From Bifidobacterium tissieri (GTDB taxonomy: Bacteria; Actinomycetota; Actinomycetes; Actinomycetales; Bifidobacteriaceae): a DNA stretch of 64,000 nucleotides. Under the pieces are notes generated by a model that made no database searches, was not told where the DNA came from, and saw nothing but the letters and a program-made list of their open reading frames with translations. Positions within the stretch are counted from its first letter, which is position 1. Each line of letters opens with the position of its first letter. The stretch lies in NCBI RefSeq assembly GCF_002259645.1, contig NZ_MWWV01000019.1, forward strand, positions 1-64,000, given 5' to 3'. Below, piece by piece: positions 1 through 8,738 of the stretch. Made by a program: the position numbers and the translations under genes.

Positions 1-517
1 GCGTGCCGGGCCAGGTCTCACGGCAGGCGGTCTCCGCGCCGCGCAGCCCGTCGGTGACGAGCACGTCCGGCGCGGGCATGCGCGAGAACAGCGCCGTGTA
101 GGCCGCCTTGGACTCATGCCCGCACCATTGGAAGTCAAGCGTCTCGCCGGTCTCGCCGTCGATGGCGATGATCAGGCACCAGCCGTGGTCCATGTACGTG
201 CCGTCCGCCATCACCGTATGATGCCTGGCCGTCACGGACGGTATGCGCGGATGGATGTTCCAGCACCAGGCGGTGCGCTTGCGCAGGGCGCGCGAGTCAC
301 CGGACGGGTCGATCGCACACTGCGGCTGCCTGCCCAGCAGCCAGGTCAGGAATTCGTCCAGCATGCGCGCCCGCGCGGCCCGTTCCTGCGGCATCGTCGA
401 GCTCAACGAACAGTCGGGACACTTCCACCGTTGGGTGCCCTTCGCGGTCCTGCCGTTCTTCTTCATCGCCCGACCGCAGATCGGGCACTTCTTCGCCTTG
501 CTGGATTTCGTTCTCAC
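1..517 (-). CDS. IS256-group (IS1249-like) transposase, 5' part, cut by window edge
   Basis: The reading frame starts at a GTG whose first base is 517 and runs off the window at base 1, giving about 172 residues of a family usually near 390 residues. It opens with a zinc ribbon (CPICG, then CPDC about 18 residues later), typical of IS1249-like transposases. A DDE-type core follows, with MADGTYMD supplying the first catalytic Asp and later VTDGLRG resembling the second Asp region. The product would cut and join the ends of its own element. The catalytic Glu lies beyond the window. There is no strong ribosome-binding site before the GTG, so a start further upstream is possible. Family assignment is by motif recall. 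Confidence 0.75.
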   Translation of the reverse strand, partial: MRTKSSKAKKCPICGRAMKKNGRTAKGTQRWKCPDCSLSSTMPQERAARARMLDEFLTWLLGRQPQCAIDPSGDSRALRKRTAWCWNIHPRIPSVTARHHTVMADGTYMDHGWCLIIAIDGETGETLDFQWCGHESKAAYTALFSRMPAPDVLVTDGLRGAETACRETWPGT

Positions 518-649
518 GACATCCAGCCCACCACCCGACCCATGGCACAAGCCGGCTATTTTCCCGCCGTCGAAAATAACCAGCCGACACGCCTACTGCC
601 ACAAGGCCAGATGCCAGTTATAAGCACCACAAAAGTTCCTATAACCCCG
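1..649 (-). mobile_element. Insertion sequence of the IS1249 type, one end only
   Basis: The element's left end can be placed at about 645-650. The DUF3800 reading frame on the minus strand is coherent down to base 649 and then turns into non-homologous sequence that includes the transposase leader. The terminal bases, read on the minus strand, start near GGGTTATAGGAAC. A mirrored GTTATA...TATAAC pair (about 617-645) sits just inside, a plausible transposase-binding inverted repeat. The other end and the target duplication are outside the window, so the boundary is inferred to within a few bases. Confidence 0.6.
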
Positions 650-714
650 AGATAGTATTCGGACAGCTTGCCCCATTCGCCGGACTCGTCCACGAAGATG
701 CTCAATTCGCTCAA
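649..714 (-). pseudogene. DUF3800 protein, N-terminal fragment truncated by an insertion sequence
   Basis: Read on the minus strand from TTG at 714, the peptide is LSELSIFVDESGEWGKLSEY. The IFVDESG segment is the signature start of DUF3800 proteins, a putative RNase H-like metal-dependent family in which this Asp is thought to be catalytic. An AGGGAA ribosome-binding site lies 4 nt before the TTG. After residue 22 the frame enters the insertion sequence, so only the first strand of the domain survives here. The rest of the gene may lie beyond the element, outside the window. DUF3800 genes are commonly found in defence and mobile contexts. Confidence 0.65.
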
Positions 715-715
715 C

Positions 716-798
716 CGATTCCCTGACAAGACGGCGGATAAAGGAATGCCGGGGGAATACCCCCGGCGACTTGGAGCCTCGCCCTTACGGGACGAAGC
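716..798 (-). ncRNA. Structured 5' leader of the DUF3800 gene (candidate DUF3800-type RNA motif)
   Basis: The predicted transcript starts near 798. Read 5' to 3' on the minus strand it contains a small GACG/CGTC pairing, a CCC-GTAA-GGG hairpin and a perfect 8-bp stem (767-760 with 755-748, loop of four). The stem is followed by a spacer that leads directly to the DUF3800 ribosome-binding site. Conserved structured RNAs (DUF3800-I to -XI) have been described upstream of DUF3800 genes. This leader fits that arrangement in position and compactness, but I could not match it to a specific class. Confidence 0.45.
748..767 (-). repeat. Perfect 8-bp hairpin in the DUF3800 leader
   Basis: GCCGGGGG (748-755) and CCCCCGGC (760-767) pair perfectly around the loop AATA. 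No U-run follows on either strand, which argues for a structured RNA element and not an intrinsic terminator. Confidence 0.8.
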
Positions 799-804
799 GT
801 CACC

Positions 805-833
805 ATTATGACAGAACCAGCTCTGACATGCAA
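805..833 (-). promoter_or_regulatory. Sigma-70 promoter of the DUF3800 leader
   Basis: On the minus strand the -35 is TTGCAT (833-828), the spacer is exactly 17 nt, and the -10 is CATAAT (810-805). Transcription would start near 798, immediately before the structured leader. This is one of the best-formed promoters in the window. Confidence 0.7.
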
Positions 834-993
834 GAGCCAGGATTCATGATGGCTATACTAATGGCGAATGCCCCGGAACGTCACTCATGCGAAACATCAT
901 GAAACATTGGTGCTTTTTCTTTCCGGCACAGCTAATTGAGGCTAAGGTGTGCGGTCATTGACTGAGTGTTACCGCGCAGGGGGGCACATATCA

Positions 994-1032
994 AGAAAAA
1001 AAGCCCTGCTTTCCAAGCGGGAGTAGGGCTTT
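994..1032 (-). terminator. Intrinsic terminator downstream of the tRNA remnant
   Basis: Read on the minus strand, AGCCCTACTCCCGCTTGGAA continues into AGCAGGGCT and then a run of U. The outer AGCCCT/AGGGCT arms pair around an imperfect stem, and the T-run corresponds to the A-run at 994-1002. It lies directly after the tRNA-like 3' end, as in an intact tRNA gene. Confidence 0.6.
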
Positions 1033-1033
1033 C

Positions 1034-1069
1034 GGTCGGGCTGACGGGATTTGAACCTGCGACATCCTG
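1034..1069 (-). pseudogene. tRNA-Pro 3'-half remnant (possible attachment-site scar)
   Basis: Bases 1069 to 1034 on the minus strand read as the variable loop, T arm and acceptor 3' strand of a tRNA. They match the intact tRNA-Pro at 4820-4893 over about 35 positions with roughly three differences. One difference puts a mismatch in the T stem, so this copy is not functional. There is no 5' half. A tRNA 3' half followed by its own terminator, in the same orientation as an intact copy 3.8 kb away, is the usual footprint of site-specific integration at a tRNA gene. Confidence 0.6.
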
Positions 1070-1427
1070 TTAGGATCGGGGGTTCTTGGCTCACCTTGAA
1101 ACCGTTGGAATTATGCCGTTCTTGAGTTTTGAATTTCTTTGTTCAGACCACCCGGATTGGTAAATCGTGACGGTCATTGTTAGCAAAATGTTAGCGTCCC
1201 AGACCATCGAAACAGCTTAAACACTCGGCGCGTCGAAACACTGCCCCAGATGCTCTGTTAGCATCACTGCCCTTCATGATGACGATCTTCTCCGAACAGG
1301 TGATTGAAGAGAACTTGACCCGCTCTCCCCATTCACCCTAATTGGAGCTGAATGCGGAATAATCGACCCGTCTCCAACGACTGTCGTTCAAGTGTGGCGG
1401 ATATCGCCATGAACGGGACGCCCGAAG

Positions 1428-2858
1428 TCAGCGCTCAGCCCATCGCAGCCGAGCGTAGGCGAATGCGCAGATGAGCAGCAGGGCGGCCGCGATGAACACG
1501 GCGCGCAGGGAGCCGTCAAGCGAGGGTGTGAAGGTGGCGACCACACCGAACACGGCCACGCCGATCGCGCCACCGACCTGACGGAACGTGTTGAACACCG
1601 CGCTGGCGATACCCGCCTGCTTCTGCTCCACGCTCACCAGCACCAGTCCGGACAGTGCCGGCGTGACCAGTGCGCCGCCAAGGCCGACGACGCTCAGGGC
1701 GACGGCGATCGCCCATGCGGGCATTGGAGCCGGCACCAGCACCGCGGCAAGGAACCCGACGGCCATGGCAATCAGTCCAATGGACACGGTGAACCGGGTG
1801 CCCATCGAGTTGATGACCTGCCCGCTGAACACGTTGATGACCACCATGACCACCGCGGAGGGAATGAACACCAGCCCGGCGGCGAACGGGCTCATACCCT
1901 GCTCGCTTTGCAGGAACAGGGTGGAGATGAAGACCATACCGAACCAGTTGAAGATCATGATGAAGCCCACGATCAGCGAGATGCGCATGCCGTCGTTGCG
2001 GAACAGGTTCAGCGGCACCATCGGATGCCCGACCTTGGCTTGTGCGATCACGAACAGCACGAGTGCGGCGACGCCGACAGACAGCAGCGCGAGCGTCACC
2101 GGTGAGGAGATGCCCAGGGAACCGATTTCGATGACGCCGGCCACCAGCGAGGCGAGACCAATCAGCGCGAGCGTCTGACCGAGCCAGTCGAACGAGATGG
2201 CACGGGTGGGCGATGGTGCAACCTTCGGTGCAAGAGCGAGCACAATCAGGCAGAACGGCACGTTGACCGCGAAAATCAGGCTCCAGTGGATTGGTGTGAG
2301 CAAACCGCCGAACATTGGGCCGAACGCGGATGCCGAAGCCGAGCCGGCGCCCCACAGGCCGAGGGCGAACGCACGGCGGCGCGGATCGGGATTGGCCTCG
2401 TTAATCAAGGCCATCGACGCCGGCAGGATCAGGGCTGCGGCCACGCCCATCAGGCAACGGCCGACGATGAGCACCAGCATGGTCCACGCGAAGGTGCTCA
2501 GCAGGGATGCCGCTCCGAACAATGCCGTGCCGAAGAAGAACATGCGCTTGGCACCGAACTTGTCAGACAGACTGCCGGCGAGCAGCAGCAGCGAGGCGAA
2601 CAGCAGCGTGTACCCGTCGATCATCCACTGCTGCAACGCCATATTGCCGCCAAGGTCGGCGGTGATGGTCGGCAGTGCCACGTTGACAATCATGGTGTCC
2701 ATACCGGTCAGGAAGAACGCCAGCGAAGTGGTGAAAGTGGTCAGCCCGGCGCTGTAGCGGGCCGAGCGACGCGATGCGCGACGGGTTTCACGCTCGAGGC
2801 TTTCGTCTTCGCACACGAGGCCGAGGGCTGCGGATTCGTTGATTGATGTCATACTCAC
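1428..2858 (-). CDS. MFS drug/solute exporter, DHA2 (EmrB/QacA) family
   Basis: A 476-residue integral membrane protein with about 14 predicted hydrophobic segments after a 40-residue cytoplasmic N-terminus. The motif-A loop is GSLSDKFGAKR. A motif-C-like antiporter signature, with GPMFGG, lies near residue 180. The family exports drugs or toxic metabolites using the proton gradient. The start is either GTG at 2858 or ATG at 2852; the AGGTGAG upstream fits neither well. It is divergent from a LysR regulator across a 134-bp gap with a palindromic operator, so the regulator probably controls it. The substrate cannot be deduced. Confidence 0.88.
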   Translation of the reverse strand: MSMTSINESAALGLVCEDESLERETRRASRRSARYSAGLTTFTTSLAFFLTGMDTMIVNVALPTITADLGGNMALQQWMIDGYTLLFASLLLLAGSLSDKFGAKRMFFFGTALFGAASLLSTFAWTMLVLIVGRCLMGVAAALILPASMALINEANPDPRRRAFALGLWGAGSASASAFGPMFGGLLTPIHWSLIFAVNVPFCLIVLALAPKVAPSPTRAISFDWLGQTLALIGLASLVAGVIEIGSLGISSPVTLALLSVGVAALVLFVIAQAKVGHPMVPLNLFRNDGMRISLIVGFIMIFNWFGMVFISTLFLQSEQGMSPFAAGLVFIPSAVVMVVINVFSGQVINSMGTRFTVSIGLIAMAVGFLAAVLVPAPMPAWAIAVALSVVGLGGALVTPALSGLVLVSVEQKQAGIASAVFNTFRQVGGAIGVAVFGVVATFTPSLDGSLRAVFIAAALLLICAFAYARLRWAER

Positions 2859-2992
2859 CTATATCCCATTGGTTTACATGTTTCCGTTTGTTTATTGCAA
2901 TAGCTATGGTATTCTTCAAGACATCAGTAAAATAGCGTTTTATAAATGCTTATGGCTTACATCCTATAAACCTTTGGTTTATGGAGGTCGCA
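2859..2992. promoter_or_regulatory. Divergent MFS/LysR control region
   Basis: AT-rich intergenic sequence in an otherwise GC-rich region. It contains the 17-bp palindrome at 2966-2982 and a related half-site GGTTTAC at 2871-2877 close to the exporter start. Two sites flanking a divergent promoter is the usual LysR-type arrangement of recognition and activation sites. Confidence 0.55.
2966..2982. promoter_or_regulatory. Palindromic LysR-type operator
   Basis: ATAAACC-TTT-GGTTTAT is a perfect 7-bp inverted repeat with a 3-bp centre and contains the T-N11-A core favoured by LysR regulators. It ends against the GGAGG ribosome-binding site of the LysR gene, so bound protein would also block its own expression. 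Confidence 0.65.
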
Positions 2993-3913
2993 ATGTACGA
3001 CAGAAGACTGGACGCGGTGATCGCCGCCGCGCAGACCGGCAGCTTCGCCAAGACCGGCCATCGCCTGCATATTTCCACGCCGGCGGTGGCCAAACAGGTC
3101 AATACGTTCGAAAGGGAATACGGCCTGACGCTGTTCGACCGATCGCGCAGCGGCGTGCAACTCACCAAAGCCGGCCGAGAGTTCGTCGAGGACGCGCGGA
3201 TGATTGTGCGCCAATGCGAGGAGATCCTGCGCCGTGCGCAACAACGCGGCACCGACGGCATCGCCACCGTTCGTCTTGGCGTTTCCATCCTGCGCCCCGG
3301 CCGCCGTATCCTCGACCTATGGCAACGCGACGCCGGCAAGCACACCGACATCCGCCTGGAACTGGTGTCGATGCCCGACGACTCCGAAGCCATCAACGAC
3401 ATCATCACCCATCTCGGCGAAAACATCGACCTGATCTCCACGGCGTTCGACACCGGCTATTGGAACGACACATGCAGCACCGTCGCCCTCGATTCCGAGT
3501 CACTGTGCGTGGCCGTGCCACGCAACCACACGCTGGCGAGACGCGCACGACTCACATTGAAAGACCTCGAAGGCACGCGCATCCGCATCCTCAAGCGCCA
3601 TCGCGGCGCCAACGACACGGCTCGGGACTTGTTGGAACAATGCCCTGCCATCGATCTGATCGACATCGACCGCTACGACCTTGACACGTTCAACGACTGC
3701 GCCGAATCCGGCGACCTGCTCATCTCCAAACCGATGTGGGCCGGCATTCACCCACAGCTCGTCAACGTAGCCGTGGACTGGCCCGAACCGGTCATCATGC
3801 ACTACGGGCTGCTCTATCCGCTCGATGCCACCCCGGCAATTCGCACGTTTATCTCCCGCATCGCCGCACTATCCGGCCTTACTGGCGAACCCCGTGCACT
3901 ACCTCATTCATGA
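2993..3913 (+). CDS. LysR-family transcriptional regulator
   Basis: A 306-residue regulator. An N-terminal winged helix-turn-helix (about residues 1-60) shows the LysR pattern AAQTGSFAKTGHRLHIS...VAKQVNTFE...LFDRSR. A periplasmic-binding-like effector domain follows (about 90-300). I chose ATG 2993 over the in-frame ATG 2981 because GGAGG (2983-2987) lies inside the longer form and is correctly spaced for 2993. It probably regulates itself and the divergent MFS exporter through the palindrome directly upstream. The effector is unknown. Confidence 0.88.
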   Translation: MYDRRLDAVIAAAQTGSFAKTGHRLHISTPAVAKQVNTFEREYGLTLFDRSRSGVQLTKAGREFVEDARMIVRQCEEILRRAQQRGTDGIATVRLGVSILRPGRRILDLWQRDAGKHTDIRLELVSMPDDSEAINDIITHLGENIDLISTAFDTGYWNDTCSTVALDSESLCVAVPRNHTLARRARLTLKDLEGTRIRILKRHRGANDTARDLLEQCPAIDLIDIDRYDLDTFNDCAESGDLLISKPMWAGIHPQLVNVAVDWPEPVIMHYGLLYPLDATPAIRTFISRIAALSGLTGEPRALPHS

Positions 3914-3968
3914 TCCTTGGGCCTTTGTCTTCCGGCTCCTGGCTTGCGGGATTGGTGACATCCGCCGT

Positions 3969-4694
3969 CTACTCGATAGACCGTGGCTTGTGTTCGAGCA
4001 CGAGTTTCATCTTGCTGTTGTCCATCAGCCACGAGTACAGGTTCCGGTCCAGAATCATCGCCAGATCGAAACAGGCCCGCACCGCGTCCGCCAGTGTGAT
4101 GCGCCGGTTCTCGCCCGGCAGCGGGACGCCGTTGACGAGCGGCTCGTGGTGGGCGACCCGATTGCGCAGGGCATGCACGGTCTTGACAATGTTCAGCGCG
4201 TATTTTCTTGTCCACTTGGCGTTCGCGTCCGCTGCGTGCCGACGGCCGCCAGGGAAGGACTTGGCGATGCCTTTGCGCCAGAACCCGAACGTCAACGCCG
4301 CGACGAGATGGCCATGCGTGTGCCATTTCTTCTGCTGGATGGTGAGATGGCCCCATGTCTCACGGATCTGACGCTGAGTACGGTCGTCGAAACGCGGCCC
4401 CGCCATGTACCAGTCCTCGGTGCCGGCCTGCTCCAAGGCGATGAGGGACAGCTGCCGATCCATGTGGTTGCGCAAGGCGACTTCAAGGATGGCGATGTCG
4501 CCCATGCACGCGCTGGCCATGTCATGATCCCACAGGTACAGTCGCAAAGCCGGGCATGAACGTCTCCGTGCTTCGGAGTCATGGGATGAGAGCCGTTCGT
4601 CGGTGATGCACGAGCATAACGCCCTCTCCTGTGGACTGCCCTTCCGGGGAGTCTGTGAGAGGAAATCGGCTGCTGGGTTTGACTGTCGGCTCAT
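3969..4694 (-). CDS. Abi-family (HEPN-type) protein
   Basis: 241 residues. A central segment (RLYLWDHDMASACMGDIAI then EVALRNHMDRQL) and the C-terminal motif LRNRVAHHEPL match Abi-type abortive-infection proteins. RNRVAH fits the R-X4-H active site of HEPN ribonucleases, suggesting a growth-arresting RNA cleaver. The first 60 residues are low-complexity and may not be part of the conserved fold, so a later start is possible. The gene sits just downstream of tRNA-Pro and between two tRNA-derived repeats, a typical place for cargo defence genes. No antitoxin is adjacent. Confidence 0.72.
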   Translation of the reverse strand: MSRQSNPAADFLSQTPRKGSPQERALCSCITDERLSSHDSEARRRSCPALRLYLWDHDMASACMGDIAILEVALRNHMDRQLSLIALEQAGTEDWYMAGPRFDDRTQRQIRETWGHLTIQQKKWHTHGHLVAALTFGFWRKGIAKSFPGGRRHAADANAKWTRKYALNIVKTVHALRNRVAHHEPLVNGVPLPGENRRITLADAVRACFDLAMILDRNLYSWLMDNSKMKLVLEHKPRSIE

Positions 4695-4783
4695 AACCCG
4701 TTATCATCTTCCAAGAAATCCCCCAAAGGGCCTCTCCGGACGGTCTTCGACTGAGCCGTGATGCACTGGGGGTTCTCTTTTAA

Positions 4784-4814
4784 AGAGGGCTACTTCCCTT
4801 GGAAGTAGCCCTCT
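4784..4814 (-). terminator. Intrinsic terminator of tRNA-Pro
   Basis: AGAGGGCTACTTCC (4784-4797) and its exact complement (4801-4814) form a perfect 14-bp stem with a CTT loop. On the minus strand it is followed by TTTAAAAG and begins 2 nt after the tRNA CCA end. Confidence 0.85.
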
Positions 4815-4816
4815 TG

Positions 4817-4893
4817 TGGTCGGGCCGGCGGGATTTGAACCCGCGACATCCTGCTCCCAAAGCAGGCGCGCTACCAAACTGCGCTACAGCCCG
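4817..4893 (-). tRNA. tRNA-Pro (anticodon TGG)
   Basis: The minus-strand cloverleaf is complete. The acceptor stem CGGGCTG pairs with CGGCCCG, the D arm contains TTGGTAGCGC, the anticodon stem CCTGC/GCAGG encloses the 7-nt loop TTTGGGA with anticodon TGG, and the T loop is TTCAAAT. The mature 3' CCA is encoded (4817-4819). A perfect terminator follows. Its 3' half is duplicated at 1034-1069. Confidence 0.95.
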
Positions 4894-5081
4894 ATGCGTC
4901 CGTACAAGATCGAGACAATGCCGACCGTGCATGAACACGAATTACCAGTATAACCCATGACGGCCCGCGTGTCGTCCTTGTGTCACCTCGAAGTTTTTAC
5001 GACGGGCTGTTTTCCCTAGTGCTGAAAACAGAAATCACCGAACGATCTTCTCGACGAACGATCCTCGCAACGGGCGCGACC

Positions 5082-5087
5082 TATAAT
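5082..5087 (+). promoter_or_regulatory. Consensus -10 element upstream of the membrane protein gene
   Basis: TATAAT, exact consensus, about 47 nt before ATG 5134. The -35 is not obvious. Confidence 0.4.
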
Positions 5088-5133
5088 CAACGGGAAGAAG
5101 CAATGGCGGAGAGGAAACAAGAAACGGGGGCCC

Positions 5134-6297
5134 ATGGGCAGGCATCAGCAGGCGGAGACGCTTGGACTCATCGCATCCTTGGTCTGCACGCTCGCATCCG
5201 GCCTGATCATGGAGCTCTATCGCACGTTCGCGTCGGCCATCTGGATGGTTTCAGGCCGACTCTTCGCCGTATGTGCAGGTGTGGTCGCCGCATGCGCCGT
5301 CATCGCATTCATCGTCGGATACACTCGTCAATCACGGTCGTGGAGTCTCAAGCGAGGATGGATCGTGCCGATTCGCCGCGCGTTCGAGACCTTATCCCTA
5401 TCCGTGGTCTACGCGGCAACCGTGTTTCTCAGTGTCTACGCGATGATGGAGATCATCAACGGCACAATGGGCATCGCCATATTCTCCACGTACATTTCCA
5501 CCGTCACCGCCATATTCTCAGGCATTGTCGGATACGTTGTATTCGTGCAGGCCGATACGTTGAATTCGCGGACCATCGCATCATTGCTACCGCTGTTTGT
5601 CGTCTCCGGCGTCAGCACCGCCGGACTGACCACCGATGATCCCAACTGGTGGAAGAACAACTTCTCCCAACTCGGCGACCGCACCACATTCGCCGCGCGC
5701 ATGTTCAATTCGACACTGATTCTGGCGGGCATCTGCGTGATCATCCTCAGCTACTTCGCCATCTCCGAACTCATCACCACGCAACGCATGCGACTTAAAT
5801 GGCGGGCGGTGAACAACACCGAAGCCCCCAAGGTCGGTGACGAACCGGGAGCTGAATTCGACATTCCTCATTTCTGGGCACGAATCCTCTGCATGTCCAT
5901 CCTGCTTACTCTGGCCGGTGTCTGCTTCGCCGGAGTCGGATTCTTCCGATACACCCCGCATCCCATCCTGCACAACGTATTCGCGCGCGGACTGAGCCTG
6001 CCGATGAGCCTGCTTATGATCTTCCTGCCATGGCTTGCGCCGCAATTGTCCCGCGCCATATACGTGGTATCGGATCTCATCATCGTTGCCATCGTGGTGG
6101 CAGGACTCAACTGGTTGCAGGGCGGCACAACACTCACCAATGTGGAGGCGCTTGCCTGCATTCTGTTCATGGGCTGGTTCATCGTGTTCTCAAGACAGAT
6201 CGCGGCCATTGAAGCGGACCGTGTGTATGCCCAGCTAACGGCGGATCGTCCGGTGAGTGTCGTACCGCCCGAGTCGCGCATCTCCCCGCAGAACTGA
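5134..6297 (+). CDS. Multi-pass membrane protein, possibly DUF998-related
   Basis: 387 residues with about eight hydrophobic segments, two near the N-terminus (10-32, 42-62) and the rest spread to residue 360. A loop reading WWKNNFSQLGD followed by MFNSTLILAG resembles the conserved NxxSxLG / FNxxLIxxG pattern of DUF998 proteins, whose function is unknown. The ribosome-binding site is weak (CGGGGGCCC just before the ATG). A consensus -10, TATAAT, lies at 5082-5087. The gene is monocistronic and closed by a strong hairpin. No catalytic motif is visible. Confidence 0.7.
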   Translation: MGRHQQAETLGLIASLVCTLASGLIMELYRTFASAIWMVSGRLFAVCAGVVAACAVIAFIVGYTRQSRSWSLKRGWIVPIRRAFETLSLSVVYAATVFLSVYAMMEIINGTMGIAIFSTYISTVTAIFSGIVGYVVFVQADTLNSRTIASLLPLFVVSGVSTAGLTTDDPNWWKNNFSQLGDRTTFAARMFNSTLILAGICVIILSYFAISELITTQRMRLKWRAVNNTEAPKVGDEPGAEFDIPHFWARILCMSILLTLAGVCFAGVGFFRYTPHPILHNVFARGLSLPMSLLMIFLPWLAPQLSRAIYVVSDLIIVAIVVAGLNWLQGGTTLTNVEALACILFMGWFIVFSRQIAAIEADRVYAQLTADRPVSVVPPESRISPQN

Positions 6298-6359
6298 ATA
6301 ACCGGCGGTCCCGCACACCGTGTCGATTGATCGACCGGTATGTGGGACCGCCGGTTATT
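6297..6359. terminator. Long bidirectional hairpin between the membrane protein gene and glgX
   Basis: AATAACCGGCGGTCCC (from 6297) pairs with GGGACCGCCGGTTATT (to 6359), and the inner CACACCG/CGGTATGTG bases extend the stem around a TGTCGATTGATCGA-type loop. It starts at the stop codon of the + gene and could serve both convergent genes. Confidence 0.7.
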
Positions 6360-6419
6360 AGGGAAGCGGTTCCGCTAGCGAACCATTGGACCTTGGCCTG
6401 AATCTTGGCCCAGAAGCCC

Positions 6420-8558
<2,139 letters not shown>

Positions 8559-8738
8559 ACTTACAGTATCGCATTACCGTGTCACAAAGTCTCGTTCGCG
8601 AGTGAACCGGAGATGAATCGTATGTGATGTGTACTGGTTCTGTGAGATTCCCGGCGTTCCAATCCCCGAGTGTGAACGGTCACGTTGTTAAAATAGGGGT
8701 GCACCACTCAATAGCGAAGAGACGAAGGAGTTTTCGCC

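Larger units (their letters stand above)
831..1427. other. Gene-free stretch with tRNA scar
   Basis: No convincing reading frame is present on either strand. The stretch holds the DUF3800 promoter at its left end, a terminator hairpin and a tRNA 3'-half remnant (annotated separately). About 350 AT-richer bases (1075-1427) follow in which I see no gene, only short repeats of a TGTTAGCA-like word. It looks like the debris of an integrated element. Confidence 0.5.
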
